Shown here: positions 20,731 to 34,474 of the stretch, piece by piece
How the letters are laid out: each line of letters opens with the position of its first letter
Position numbering within the stretch: the first letter of the stretch is position 1
NCBI GenBank assembly: GCA_017311315.1
Contig: CM029660.1
Coordinates: forward strand, 31,257,410 to 31,321,409
Length of the DNA: 64,000 bases
Source of the DNA: Dendrocalamus latiflorus
Lineage: Eukaryota > Streptophyta > Magnoliopsida > Poales > Poaceae
Direction of reading: 5' to 3'
Position numbers and translations under genes: made by a program
Notes under the pieces: generated by a model
What the model was told of the DNA's origin: nothing
The model's database searches: none
The model's input: only the letters and a program-made list of their open reading frames with translations

Positions 20731-23179
20731 CTAAACCTTGACCACCCAAACCTATTTTCATTGTCTTTTTATTATTTTATTGTATTTTGTTCCCAACTTG
20801 CATCTTGCAAAGTAAGAACTTATTTACATTTGTTTTCCACACTAGTATACGGACCTAGCAAGCTAGTCAATAGAAGAACTACAGGAGCAATTGAAGTAAG
20901 TCTGAAGCCTATAGAAAAGACCGAATATATTAGAAAAGGAGGCAAGTCCTTATATTGATCATGTTGAACCTAATTTTCAAATACAAATGTGTGCTTGCCA
21001 CTATTGTATATATAGATTTAGGGATGCAAATGGATTGAATATGGATGGATAATGCCTCTATCATATTTGTTTTCATATTTTTTTTCTTGGATGTGGTACG
21101 GCTACAAATACCTCGAATATGAATAATATCAAATATAGATATGGAGTGAATACGAATCGAAACAAATATGGTCATGAATATTTATCTGAACATGAAAATC
21201 TCTTAAACTGTACATCCAAAATCAATGAAAACACATAGATAGTTTATCTTGTCAAAACATTCATGAAATTTAAACAAGCATAAGTATTTTCATTCACAAT
21301 AGAAATATACTCGGCATTCGATCAGTATATAGCATAAGTACCAACAAGTAATAATGTGCAATTCGTGGAGTATACATGATAGCAATTTGAATAAGCATAA
21401 GAACACAGCATAAGTATTAACACACATACTATTCAGGATTGGATGCCCAAAACCAAAAGCTCTAGATCTCCATTCTCTTGTGAACACAACTCAAAAATAC
21501 TATTCAGACTTGGACGCCCAAAACCAAAAGCTCCAGATCTTGTACTCCACAGACCAAAGATGTCGACAGTCCCTTTTCAAACATAGCTGCTAAGGAATTG
21601 TGCATAACAAACACTACAGTGAGAATAAGAATTTACACCAAAAGTTTTAGAACTAATAAAAACTGAATGAATATAACAATCCATATAATTGATTTGTTGC
21701 AGCATAGGACATAGGCCTAATCAGTTGTGAACACATGTTCGATAGACGCACCTAGATGCATTCATATGTGCGTGGTAGTATATATGGATGCTGCTGTTTA
21801 TTAAGAGCATTAAGAAACTAAGTGTTTTGTGTACTTAAAATCCGTGTTCTTCATTGAATTGAATCTTGAATAGAAATATTTCAGTGCTGCTCTAGGGAAA
21901 GGAAGATAGGCTGCAAAAATGTAAGTTTACCACCTTCCAATTGTTTATTGCACACTCTCTTTGTTAGCATACATCCGTTCTACTGTTGCAAATCACTAGT
22001 CGATGCTTAAATAAAGGGTCCCGTAAATATTATTTTTTCCTAGAGCAAAGGCAAATATTATTACAGCCTAGCTTACTAAAAATTAAAGTACAGGAGAAGG
22101 TAGGGAGGGTTGTTCCTCCATATACCATCTTAGCATTTGGAGTTCTTGGATCCTTGCAACATCCTTTCATGTTTTTTGCTGTTTTATACATAGAAGTTTG
22201 GAATGGCCAAGCCACAGTTAGTATATAGATACCATACATTTTTAAAGGATGTTCCTCTATATGCTTTTTGTTATGTTGACTGATCAGTATGAACACTAAA
22301 GTCTCAGAACCTGGTTTCTTTCTAATATTCTTTTTGGTTGAATTGGACCTAGGGCTAACATTATTATAATCATAAATCTGCATGTTTATGTTGATGGGAA
22401 TTTTATGGTATAGTGCATATCCTTTGAAAGCAAGCATCAACTAACCTCTGCTCCATACCATCATTCATTCCTCCATTTCATCCATGAAGTCCTCCTCCAT
22501 CTCCATATCTCCTAAGACTTCTTGTTCCTACAAGTTTTATTTCAATGAATAATCAAAACGGTATGAAATCAAATCAAATAACTATATAGTAAGATATAAA
22601 GACTAGCAAATCGTTGTCATCAAGTATGCAAAACGACGCTCGATGTCCTCCATGTCAATCTCAGTTATGATAGATCCACCAATGTTTCCACCAGCTATGT
22701 GTTTGTCAAAAAATTAAATTATCTCACATACTGCACATAAACCAATAAAGTACAAGTGCAAAACTTAACATTACCTTTCCTAGATGCTGTAGTCCAATCT
22801 TTGGTACAATCAAGGCTTGCATGACAGCAGGATCTAGATGACTACGAAATGGATCAATAACCTGTCCACCAGCATTGAATGCTGACTCCGAAGCAACAGT
22901 GGACATTCGAATAGATAAGATATCTCGAGTAAGTGTAGAGAGAATAGGGAGCTCAGGTTGCTTGACCTTCCACCATGCCAAAACATCAAATTTCTTGTTA
23001 TCTTTCTTTGGACAATGAACTAGTGGTTGCTCCATATACATTGCCAACTCAGTTTTTGTACATTGGCCTAAGATACTACTGTCATGAAAGTACTTTTCAA
23101 GGTCTGCATCAATATCATCATCACTCTTCTCATCATCCAACTTGTTGTGTACATGAGAATCCACTGTTTGCACATTTGT

Positions 23180-24099
23180 TGATGAGGACATCCCTTCCAT
23201 GGATACAAGTCAGCCACAGCAAGTGTTACAAGGACCACTCACTCGAGCCCGTGCTCGTCAACTTAATTACCAGGTGAATTCATTCCTAGGTTCATATATT
23301 ACTGAGAATAGACCGCTACCTAATGCAAGTGATTTAATTGTGCTTAGGAACCTGGGAAAGGATGAAGGAGAGGGACGTGGAGTCATGGACATGCCTGGAT
23401 GGAATAATGGAGTTCACCACGTCACTTTGAGGCCAAGCCAAACAAGAATTCGAGTTGGACACGTTCTGGAATCAGATTCGGACTACTGCGATGGTACCAA
23501 GTTCAAACGGGCATAACTTCCTCATACGGACTCCGATTGGGACGTTCTTGTACTTCATGGAAAGCGTAGGAAGTCTATTGTCCAACGGATCTGACCTCAT
23601 CTTCAAATTTCATCTGAACCGGCCGCAATCATCAAAATACTCCACATTGGTTTCTGAGTCTGAGTCAAAAAGGGTGCTGCGCCACCTCCACTTGGGCCCA
23701 TGGGCCTTGTAATCCTAGGGCGTGCCCTTGGACGCCCCCTGGTTGTTCTCCTTATAAAGGAGCCGCCGCCTCCATTGCTAAGACTTGGATTTCGTTGAGT
23801 TTAGGTTTAGCTTCGAGATCCCATCTTTGTTATTCGCAATACAATTTATGCTTCATTCATATTTGCAATATCAGATTGCCTTCGTCTTATTCTTGCTAGT
23901 TCTTCGATTGCTCGCAGGGATTGAACTTCGTGTTCAGGTTGATCGCGCCTCCAGCGTGGTCAATAACACTTCGGAGTTGGTTCAGCAATTGCTAAGGCGC
24001 AAGCATCGTCGTACGGTTGTAGTCGGATCGTGAGAGTCGCTTCCACCAAAATCGATAGTTATCAATCTCATCGAAAGATCGGGCACCTCGTCTCCATCA
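23180..24099 (+). repeat. 5' LTR of the gypsy element
   Basis: Begins TGATGAGGACATCCC and ends CTCCATCA. It is 920 bp and collinear with the 3' LTR. A likely promoter TATA (CTTATAAAGG) lies near 23752. The first ~340 bp match the end of the pol frame of the 3' copy. Confidence 0.95.
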
Positions 24100-24101
24100 A
24101 T

Positions 24102-24115
24102 TGGTATCAGAGCTC
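24102..24115 (+). promoter_or_regulatory. Primer-binding site (initiator tRNA-Met type)
   Basis: TGGTATCAGAGCTC, two bases after the 5' LTR, is the classical plant retroelement primer site for initiator methionine tRNA. Confidence 0.88.
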
Positions 24116-25151
24116 AAGGTTGCTCGGTGAGAAATTTCCAGTTTACCATAGATTAGATTGCTTTTCCTTACCTAGAGTACACAAAAACAAAAAAAATAGC
24201 AGTAGATCAATCTGTCCAAACCAGTCTTAGCCTTGCAATTTTTCTTTTCAGTACATTGCATTGTTGAACTTTCGGTTGCATCGTCGTGTTCTTTGCTGGT
24301 CTTAGTGTCTAGTTCCTCTAGAGTTTCGAGTTCTATTCACGTTTTGGTCTCACCGCTGCAGTTAGATCCGAACTGCCACGGTGAGGGAAGGAGAGGAGGA
24401 GGACTCGGTTTCTAGGGAGGCTTTGCCCTAGTTGGTTTCGGAGTAGGACACGATCTCGGAGTTGGTTTCGGAGTAGTTCTCAACCGCGTCGTGTGTAAAA
24501 AAAGAGAGAGAAAAAAGAGGAGAGAGAAACAGCTAACTTTTGCATACGACCTCCGATTGAGGCGATTCTTGATCCGTTGGAAAGTTCAGATCCGCGTAAG
24601 CCTCCAGGCACATACGCAGCAACTTCGACCCCAAAAAACGTTGTTTAGGCCCTCAAAATGGGCCCGCAAACCGAGGAAAAATCAAGTTTCTCAGAATTTG
24701 CTCAAAATTAACAAGAACCTTCTACAAGTGATTCTAAGGTTCCCCGTGCAGACGACATCCTTTTTCGAGCTCCTGAACTCCGTGTGCAGCGTCATCTAGT
24801 TTCTTTCTGCGTGGTGTACTCGTTTGTGTTCTAGGCTCGCGTCTCCAGTACGGTCTCGCCTAGGGCCAGCACCAACTGGCGTTGAACGATTTTTCAGCTT
24901 GCATTTTCTGAATTGATTATTGCTACTCCTTGCTACCAAACTTGAGCCTTCCCAGCTACACCTTTCTACACCGTACAGGCTGAGCTTCACCTGGCAATCG
25001 CTCCATCCAATCTTCGCAGATATATTGTCATCGCTGGTTGCCGATCGCCCTGTGTGCTTGGTAAGAATTGGTAAGAATTCAATAGAAGGTTTGAGTGCGA
25101 GCACCATACCCTAGTACTTGTTAGGGACATATTCTTGTGTTTTTGCTAACA

Positions 25152-28100
25152 ATGGCAGGTTCTGGAGAGTTTTCAGATCAGAACTCATCTCATAGTCCTC
25201 GTACGAAGAGAATCATACAACATTTCACACGAGAAATGAATCGTCGTGCGGAGGGTCTTGAGGAGGATGTCAGAGTCACAAATGAGCGACTTGCTCAACT
25301 CGAGGGCGCCCAGATTGAGACAAACGCAACGCTTGCTGCGATGGAGAAAGCACAAGGTATCACTAACAATTCTTTGGCAGATATTATGGCGCGCCTTGAG
25401 GAGATTGCCCAAGCTTCGGCTGTTGTTCCCCCTGCTGTGACGGTAGAGGGACAAGATGAAGTTGACAATGTGTGTTTTAACCGACAAGGTATGCGAAGAG
25501 ATCCCCCACGATGTGAGGTACGTGACCACGATGATGCTTTTGCTAAGGTTAAATTCACTATGCCCTCTTTTAATGGTAAATATGATCCTGATGGTTATCT
25601 TGATTGGGAACTAGCTGTTGATCAAAAAAATTACTTGCCATGATTTTCCTGAAAATACACGAGTTAGGGATGCTACTAGTGAATTTACCGATTTTGCTTC
25701 TATTTGGTGAAAAGAACATTGCCGTCAACATCCCAATAACATACCAAACACTTGGGAGGCTTTAAAATTGCTTATGCGCCATCGATTTGTGCCCTCATAT
25801 TATGCTCGTGATTTGTTAAATAAACTGCAACGTTTACAACAAGGTGCAAAGTCTGTGGAAGAATACTATCAGGAATTACAAATTGGTATGTTGCGCTGTT
25901 GGTTAGTTGAGAATGAGGAGGCATCAATGGCTAGGTTTTTGGGTGGGTTGAATCGTGAAATTCAGGACATTCTTGATTACAAAGATTACAACTCCATGAC
26001 TAGATTGTTTCATCTTGCTTGCAAAGCTGAACGAGAATTGCAGGGACGCCAAACGAGAACGCGATCTAACTTTTCTGCAGGTCGCACAAATTCATGGACG
26101 CGTACACCTTCTTCCTCATCCATTGTGGCACCCAAATCAGCACCACAACTTTCTGCAAAAACTTCCTCTTCGGTTGTTTCGGAAGGACGAACGAGGGACG
26201 TTCAATGCCATCGTTGCAAAGGCTTTGGACACATGATGCGGGACTGTCCAAGCAAGCGTGTATTGATTATACGCGATGATGGTGGGTATTCTTCTGCTAG
26301 TGATTTTGATGATGAAACATATGCTATACTTGCAAATGACCCTGCAGGACATGATGATGAATCTGACCACGAGGAGGAACATGTTGGCGCCGAAAATGCC
26401 GATAAGTATTTGAGCATTATAGTGCAACGCGTACTAAGTGCTCAAGTGTCTTGTGCTGAGCAAAATCAGTGCCATAATTTGTTCCAAATCAAGGGCGTTG
26501 TCAAGGAACGCGCGATTCGCATAATTATTGATGGTGGGAGTTGCAACAATTTGGCAAGTATAGATATGGTGGAGAAGCTTGCTTTGCCGACCAAACCCCA
26601 TCCCCACCCATACCATATTCAATGGTTCAACAACAGTGGTAAGTTGAAGGTAACCCGTATGGTGAGAGTACATTTTTCTATGGGCCCATACCATGATTAT
26701 GTTGATTGCGACGTTGTTCCTATGCAAGCATGTTCAATGTTATTAGGAAGACCTTGGCAATATGATACTGATTGTGTACATCATGGTAAGAATAATCAAT
26801 ACTCTCTCATGTTCAAGGGAAAGAAAATTGTGTTACATCCTATGACTCCTGAACAAATTGTTAAAGATGACCTTGCTAGAGCTAGAAGAGAGAAAAGTCA
26901 GGAGAATACTGAGAGCGAAAATCAGATTGTAGCAAAAGAGCTTGAGCAACATAAAAAGAAAGAACCTAAATCTGTTCATGACAAGAATAAAGAAATTAAA
27001 TTGAAAGGTGCTTGTTTCCTTGCTACTAAATCTGATATGACTGAACTTGATGCTAGTAATTCTATTTGCTATGCATTGATTTGCAAAGAAGCTTTGTTTT
27101 CATTTGAGGATATACCTTCTTCTTTGACACCTGCAGTCACTAACATTTTGCAAGAGTACAAATATGTCTTTCCAAAAGACATACCACCGGGGCTGCCACG
27201 CTTCGTGGGATTGAGCATCAAATTGATTTAATCCCTGGTGCATCATTGGCCAACCGAGCACCATACAGGACCAATCCAGAAGAAACTAAAGAAATTCAGC
27301 GCCAAGTCCAAGAGTTGCTTGATAAAGGGTATGTGCGCGAATCTCTTAGCCCTTGTGCTGTTCCGGTCATTTTAGTACCAAAGAAAGATGGATCATGGCG
27401 CATGTGTGTGGATTGTAGAGCAATCAATAATATCACCATTAGGTATCGTCATCCTATTCCTAGGTTAGATGATATGCTTGATGAATTGAGTGGCTCTGTT
27501 GTCTTTTCCAAGGTTGATTTGCGTAGTGGCTATCATCAAATCCGCATGAAATTAGGCGATGAATGGAAAACGGCATTTAAAACTAAGTTCGGGTTATATG
27601 AGTGGTTAGTAATGCCTTTTGGTTTAACTAATGCACCTAGTACCTTCATGAGACTAATGAACGAGGTTTTGCGTGCTTTCATTGGTAGATTTGTGGTGGT
27701 TTATTTTGATGATATACTATATATAGTAAATCATTAGAGGAACATCTTGACCATTTGCGTGTTGTTTTTAATGCTCTACGTGGTGCACGCCTATTTGGTA
27801 ATCTTGAGAAGTGCACCTTTTGCACCGATCGAGTGTCGTTTCTTGGCTATGTTGTCACTCCACAGGGAATTGAAGTTGATCAAGCCAAGGTTGAAGCAAT
27901 ACAGAGTTGGCCGACTCCTAACACGGTCACACGGGTGCGGAGCTTTTTAGGACTTGCTGGGCTCTACCGCCGCTTTGTGAAGGATTTCAGCACCATCGCC
28001 GCACCATTGAATGAGCTTACCAAGAAGGGCGTGACATTTGTTTGGGGCGCCGCACAGGAGAACACCTTCACCACACTGAAAGATAAGTTAACACATGCAC

Positions 28101-30109
28101 CTTTACTCCAACTCCCTGATTTCAATAAGACTTTTGAACTAGAATGTGATGCAAGCGGAATTGGTTTAGGTGGTGTGTTGTTACAAGAAGGCAAACCTAT
28201 AGCATATTTTAGTGAGAAATTGAGTGGGCCTAGTTTGAACTATTCTACTTATGATAAGGAGTTATATGCCCTTTTTCGAACCTTAGAAACTTGGCAACAT
28301 TATTTATGGCCCAAAGAATTTGTTATACATTCTGATCATGAATCTTTAAAGCATATTCGAAGTCAAGGTAATATGAATCGTAGACATGCAAAGTGGGTTG
28401 AATTTATTGAGTCTTTCCCCTATGTCATAAAACACAAGAAGGAAAAGGAGAATGTTATTGCTGATGCTTTGTCTAGGAGATATGCCATGCTTTCACAACT
28501 TAACTTCAAAATTTTTGGATTAGAGACTATTAAAGAGCAATATGTGCACGATGCTGATTTTGCGGAAATCCTGTTGAATTGTAAAGAAGGGAAACTGTGG
28601 AATAAGTTTGTCATTAATGATGGGTTTGTGTTTAGAGCCAACAAGTTGTGCATTCCTGCTGGTTCCGTTCGTCTGTTGTTGTTACAGGAAGCACATGGAG
28701 GCGGGTTGATGGGACATTTTGGTGTGAAGAAAACGGAGGACATACTTGCTGATCATTTCTTTTGGCCAAAAATGAGACGGGACATCGAGCGCTACGTTGC
28801 TCGCTGCACTACATGTCAAAGAGCTAAGTCACGACTTAATCCTCATGGCTTATATATGCCTTTACCCGTTCCTAGCGTTCCGTGGGAAGATGTTTCGATG
28901 GACTTTGTTTTAGGATTGCCTAGGACCAAGAAGGGGAGGGATAGTATATTTGTGGTTGTTGATAGATTTTCTAAGATGGCCCATTTTATACCATGTCATA
29001 AGAGCGATGATGCTACCCATATTGCTGATTTATTCTTTCGTGAAGTTATTCGCTTGCATGGTGTGCCCAATACTATAGTTTCAGATCGTGATACTAAATT
29101 CCTTAGACATTTTTGGAGAACTCTATGGGCTAAATTGGGGACTAAGCTGTTGTTTTCTACTACTTGTCATCCCCAAACCGATGGACAAACTGAGGTTGTG
29201 AATAGAACTTTATCTACCATGCTTAGGGCCGTGTTGAAAAAGAATTTAAAAATGTGGGAAGAATGGTTGCCTCATGTTGAGTTTGCTTACAATCGTTCAT
29301 TGCATTCTACTATAAAGATGTGCCCTTTTGAAGTTGTTTATGGTTTTGTGCCTCGTGCTCCTATTGATTTAATGTTTCTTCCATCTTCGGAGAAAATGAA
29401 CCCTGATGCTAAACAGCGTGCTGAATTGATTTTAAAAATGCATGAGACACCTAAGGAGAATATAGAACGCATGAATGCTAAATATAAACTTGCTGGTAGT
29501 CAGGGGAGGAAACGTTTAACTTTTGAACCTGGGGATCTTGTTTGGTTGCATTTAAGAAAAGATAGGTTCCCTGAATTGAGAAAATCGAAATTGATGCCAA
29601 GAGCTGATGGTCCTTTCAAGGTGTTAGAAAAGATTAATGATAATGCATGCAAGCTTCAACTGCCTGCAGATTTTGCTGTGAGTCCCACTTTTAACATTGC
29701 AGATTTAAAGCCCTACTTGGGAGAAGAGGACGAGTTTGAGTCGAGGACGACTCAAATGCAAGAAGGGGAGGATGATGAGGACATCCCTTCCATGTATACA
29801 ACTCAGCCACAGCAAGTGTTACAAGGACCACTCACTCGAACTCGTGCTCGTCAACTTAATTACCAGGTGAATTCATTCCTAGGTTCATATATTACTGAGA
29901 ATAGACCGCTACCTAATGCAAGTGATTTAATTGTGCTTAGGAACCTGGGAAAGGATGAAGGAGAGGGACGTGGAGTCATGGACATGCCAGGATGGAATAA
30001 TGGAGTTCACCGCGTCACTTTGGGGCCAAGCCAAACAAGAATTCGAGTTGGACACGTTCTGGAATCAGATTCGGACTGCTGCGATGGTACCAAGTTCAAA
30101 CGGGCATAA
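25152..30109 (+). pseudogene. Ty3/gypsy gag-pol polyprotein, four lesions
   Basis: The start ATG is at 25152. Gag holds a CCHC knuckle (CHRCKGFGHMMRDC, 26206-26246). The protease has a DGGSCNN active-site-like motif near 26530. Reverse transcriptase has YFDD at 27702-27713. RNase H begins with a conserved Asp near 28148. Integrase has an HHCC finger (about 28688-28820) and a DDE core with SMDFVLGLP, VSDRD and a Glu in QTDGQTEVVNRT. No chromodomain was recognised. Lesions: frameshift near 25626, TGA at 25708-25710, frameshift near 27200, and frameshift near 27718 just after YFDD. The last ~110 codons lie inside the 3' LTR before TAA at 30107-30109. The copy cannot make an intact polyprotein. 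Confidence 0.92.
29757..29772 (+). promoter_or_regulatory. Polypurine tract of the gypsy element
   Basis: GCAAGAAGGGGAGGA lies directly before the 3' LTR, the usual site of plus-strand priming. It overlaps the coding frame of pol. Confidence 0.8.
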
Positions 30110-30692
30110 CTTCCTCATACGGACTACGATTGGGACATTCTTGTACTTCATGGAAAGCTTAGGAAGTCTATTGTCCAACAGATCTGACCTCATCTTCAAA
30201 TTCCATCTGAACCGGCCGCAATCATCAAAAAACTCCATGTTGGTTTCTGAGTCCGAGTCAAAAAGGGTGCTGCGCCACCTCCACTTGGGCCCATGGGCCT
30301 TGTAACCCTAGGGCGTGCCCTTGGACGCCCCCTGGTTGTTCTCCCTATAAAGAAGCCATCGCCTCCGTTGCTAAGACTTGGATTTCGTTGAGTTTAGGTT
30401 TAGCTTCGAGATCCCATCTTTGTTATTCGCAATACAATTTATGCTTCATTCATATTTGCAATATCAGATTGCCTTCGTCTTATTCTTGCTAGTTCTTCGA
30501 TTGCTCGCAGGGATTGAACTTCGTGTTCAGGTTGATCGCGCCTCCAGCGTGGTCAATAACACTTCGGAGTTGGTTCAGCGATTGCTAAGGCGCAAGCGTC
30601 GTCGTACGGTTGTAGTCGGATCGTGAGAGTCGCCTCCACCAAAATCGATAGTTATCAATCTCATCGAAAGATCGGGCACCTCGTCTCCATCA
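29773..30692 (+). repeat. 3' LTR of the gypsy element
   Basis: A 920-bp copy of the 5' LTR, starting TGATGAGGACATCCC and ending CTCCATCA, then TSD TTTGT. The pol frame stays open for its first 337 bases. Confidence 0.95.
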
Positions 30693-32289
30693 TTTGTACT
30701 TGTTGTCTTCATTGAAGTTACAGTTGGAGTAGACATATAAGCTTGAAACCATTGTTGAATAACACTCATGCACTTATTAATTTCTCCTGAAGCATTACCA
30801 TGGTAAATCTTTTCTGCAAAATAGTGTATCGACTTTGTCTTGTATCTAGGATTAAGAAAACAAGCTATAGCAAGAGCCATGTTGGTATTTTTCCCAATAC
30901 TAATCATACTTAATTTACATGGAATGTGCCATAGCAGCTATAACTGGATCAGGACTGTAACACCAGTCATCAATTGCAAGCTTAATCTTACAAAATGGTC
31001 AAAGAATAAATTTGTTGTTGGATATGTTGTGCCAAAGAAGAGTTCAGCAACATCATAAAATTTCTTCAAACACACATACAATGATTGTGCCATAGTCCAA
31101 TTCTGATCAGTTGGAGCACACTTTACATATTTGTTTCCATGCCGAAGAAAAATTCTATCAAAGGCATTTATATAGTAAATACATTGCTTTAGCATGAGAT
31201 ATGTAGAGTTCCACCTTGTTGGAACATTAAAAGATAGGCCACTTTCCACATCCAAATGACATTCTGATGCACAATTCATAAATTCCTCCCATTGCAATAG
31301 AGAGTTCTTCACAATTGCAATTGTATTTCTAATATTTGCAATCGTTAGTGCAATTTGTTTCAAACTATCTTGTGCAACAAGATTTAAAATATGATTCAAA
31401 CGTCTCACATGAAGAAAGATGCTATCACAGATCAAGAGAGCCTTTTTAAGTTTTTGTACTACCCCCTTAGCACATGCATCATTAGCTGATGCATTGCTCA
31501 AAGTAAGTGCATATCAAGATTCCAGTCCACTATATTGTCATAAACCTGTGCGCACAAGTTCTTTCCCGAATTATGTCCTTCTATATGCATGAACTTAATA
31601 ATTCATTTTTTTTGCATGCACAAATTTTCATCTATCCAATGAACAATAATGCACATGTAACCTTTATTTTGGTTTAATATCTACATATCCTTGGTTGTGC
31701 TAAAGCGACATGATAGTGTTTTAACGTACTCATACAATTTCTTCTTTTCTCTACAAAGATACTCAATATGTCTTTTCTAATAGTAGTGTGACTCTTAATT
31801 GAAAAAGTAGGGTGTAAAGACTTAATAAATTCCACAAAGTACTCATGCTCAACAATATTAAAGCGATATTCATGCATGATAATTGCCAAATAAAATTTCT
31901 TCAAACTATTAGCTTCATCATACCTATAAGTCTCAATAGATGTAGTGTTGTTGTCGTCTCCACACTTATTTAATTTTAGAAGCTGTTGACCTCCCTTGAG
32001 TTGGTGCTTGTTCGATAAGTGATTCCAAAAGACTGGTATGCCTCTCACACTCTCACAACAAAATTCATACTTGCACTTGTTGCATTTGGGCCAATTCTCT
32101 GTAATCATCTTGCCATCTGGTCCTTTCATCTTTATCTCATATTTTGTGTAGTTCTCCCAAACATCAGAAGCGCACTTCTTTGCTCTATTCCCAGCAGGAG
32201 CAGGAATGTCAGTCTCGGTGCCAGTCTCACTAGTCAAATCAACCTTATTCCTTGGCACCAATGCACCAGCAACTGGATAAGAAACATTT

Positions 32290-34321
32290 TGTTAGACCGT
32301 GTGATGGTCATGCATTTTGTTGATGATGAATAATTGATATTTGGTTTTCTTGGAATTTGCATTTGTGAAAGTTTTGGTCAATGCATTTTTTGTAAATCTG
32401 GAATTCAGGTTTAATGGTTTGACCACTTTGTATTGGGCGGTCCAACTGGCTGGCTTTGACCTCGCTCGGCGATTGGCTGGTCCGAACAACCTTGTGATGG
32501 ATGATCCAAATGATAAATCGACCATAGCAAGCTTTGAGCACGGCTTTAAGACCATGATAAGTTGACCACTGTAGATTTTGACCACTGCGGATTTCGATTA
32601 CGTCCAGTTTTGATCACGGTAGACTTTGACCATGTTCGACTCCGACCACGTCCGGTTTCGATCACGACTGATTTTGACCATGTCCGACTTTGACTATGTC
32701 CAGCTTCGACCACGGCAAATCGACAACGGTTGGTAATCTTAGATTTTGACCTCGAACACTTAACTGGCCATGAGAGATAGTGAATTGGTCATAGCTACAG
32801 TACTTTTTTATGGTCATAGCTATAATACTTTTTCATGGTCATAGATATAGTACCTAGTCAGTACTCGATAGTCATTGACTTTACTGATCGGTACTCGATA
32901 ATCGAAGACTTTGCAGTCGATGGTCGTAGATTTCGCGGACTACTATCATAGTCGTAGACTTTGCAATCTTGTCATCATAGTCATAGACTTTGTGTTTTGC
33001 TATTGTTGTCTTTAGTTTTTTGATCAGTTGTCATAGACCACATGATCGGTAGTCGAAGGTTTTGCGATCGGTTGCCGTAGACTTCACAGTATGTACTTGT
33101 AGACTTCATGGTTGATACGAGTGCTTTAACTCTTGCTATCTTCAAGTACCTCGAGTACTCATGTTAGGCAAATGGTAGGACTAGCTAGCAGTGATCGGTG
33201 AACAATGTTCAGAGGAATGGCACACATAGTCAGAAGGTCTCGGCACACGGTAGTGGTTGTCGGTGATACTTGGAACTTGGTGATTGATGACTCAGTGATT
33301 GGTTGGTAGTCGTAATCGTAGCGATCAATATTCAGAAGTCGGTACTCGATGGTTTTGGTCAGTAGCGATACATGTATTCCTGAGTATTTGGAGCGGAGCG
33401 TGGTAATTCCTAAGTACTCATTGAGCTAGCGGTCATATTGAGTAATCTAAGGCTGATTTCTGGATAGCAATGAGATTTCTGATCGTGGATGACTTGGTTA
33501 GTGTTTATGGTTAGTTGAGATTGTGATTATACATGTGTGTACTGATGACGGTCAAGTTTGGAAGAACTTATGCTGGGAAAATATTTCTTTGATTTTTGCA
33601 TGTGCAGGTGAGCGTGGAGATGATCATGGTTGGTGACGAGGAGGATCGGGACTAGGATGGGGAGATTTGAGGTCTAGACGGTTGAGGATGTCATGTGAGG
33701 TGGTCGGATTAACATTGGAGTATGTGGAGATTAAAGGTGGTGATGTGTGGAAAAGCTATGGGTGGTGCGACCCTAGAGGCTTCGACACGAAAGTTGATGA
33801 GGCATGATGAAGATACGAGAGTTGTGATCTTGGAGGTTTCGTCACATATTGGGTTAGGAGTTGTGGATGGAGTCCATAACTAAGAAGATTAAGAGCTTGA
33901 ATAAAACCTATGTTCGAAATGGGTTCGGTCCCTTGATTTGAGGAAAAGATAGAATTTTGTGTTCATGTTTGAATTGAACACGTTTTAGGGCTCTAGCATA
34001 TAAAAACAGGTAGAGGATAAGGGTTTTAGCCACAGTTTTAGAAGAGGCTTTTTGTGCTAGGGTTTTTGGAGGTGCTTGTGAAGGCACTTTGTAAATCCAT
34101 AAAAATCTAGCAATAAAGAATATCTTGAATCAATCTGGTTCGTGATACGTTCAAGATTTCTGGTGATTGTTGTTGGGGCGAAGCGTACGGCTACATGCAA
34201 AGGTGATCGAGAGCTGAGCAGCGAGTAATCGGTTGAGCTGGTGAATCATTCATCGACCACGTGAAGATTTCAAAAAGTGGTGGCAATCATTTACCCCATG
34301 ATTGTGCCATACGATCCTACA
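32290..34321. mobile_element. Solo LTR, 2032 bp, inside the hAT transposase
   Basis: Begins TGTTAGACCG and ends GATCCTACA, flanked by a perfect 5-bp TSD CATTT (32285-32289 and 34322-34326). No gag-pol is present, so this is the product of LTR-LTR recombination. It interrupts the N-terminal coding part of the transposase, which continues in phase once the insert and one TSD copy are disregarded. Sequence resembles the LTRs at 1-1516 and 51793-53636 at its end. Confidence 0.85.
32430..33110 (+). repeat. GACCACG/GTCGTAGAC array in the solo LTR
   Basis: Units such as TTCGACCACGTCCG and TTTTGACCATG recur between 32570 and 32720. They are followed by GTCGTAGACTTTGC-type units to about 33110. Irregular spacing, no frame. 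It parallels the array at 600-1345. Confidence 0.7.
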
Positions 34322-34474
34322 CATTTGTAGCAGTGGAAGGTGGTTGTGGCACCGGCAAAGCTGGAGATGTATTGCTTACACTTGCCATGCTACTAGCACT
34401 TGTAGAGTGACCAGAGTCCATCACAAATCTAGCAAAACATAGTGGAAGGAATACATAAGATATCAATGATGTAT

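Larger units (their letters stand above)
23180..30692 (+). mobile_element. Ty3/gypsy LTR retrotransposon, 7513 bp
   Basis: Two 920-bp LTRs flank a gag-pol interior, with a perfect 5-bp TSD TTTGT at 23175-23179 and 30693-30697. Domain order is gag, protease, reverse transcriptase, RNase H, integrase, which defines gypsy. By eye the LTRs differ at about 26 of 920 positions with no length change (about 2.8%), pointing to a fairly recent insertion, roughly a million years at commonly used grass rates. It sits inside a coding exon of the hAT transposase. Confidence 0.95.
22465..34421 (-). pseudogene. hAT transposase, interrupted by two LTR insertions
   Basis: The start ATG is at 34421 (protein begins MDSGHSTSASSM). 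The frame runs into the solo LTR at 34321 and resumes in phase at 32289. A BED-type zinc finger follows (CNKC near 32075, HLSNKH near 32010). Next come the catalytic-core region with VPTRWNSTYLML (near 31200) and CFLNPRYK (near 30850). The gypsy element then splits the gene at 30692/23180. Beyond it is the C-terminal dimerisation domain (ILSIRMSTVASESAFNAGGQ near 22890). A short acidic end stops at TGA 22465. Other lesions: in-frame TGA at 31605-31607, a probable TAG for TGG near 31670, and a frameshift near 31505. Such proteins cut and paste hAT DNA through an RNase-H-like core. This copy cannot be functional. Confidence 0.88.

Noticed and set aside
25185..25558. Minus-strand frames opposite gypsy gag
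   Set aside because: Antisense shadows of gag; no antisense gene evidence.
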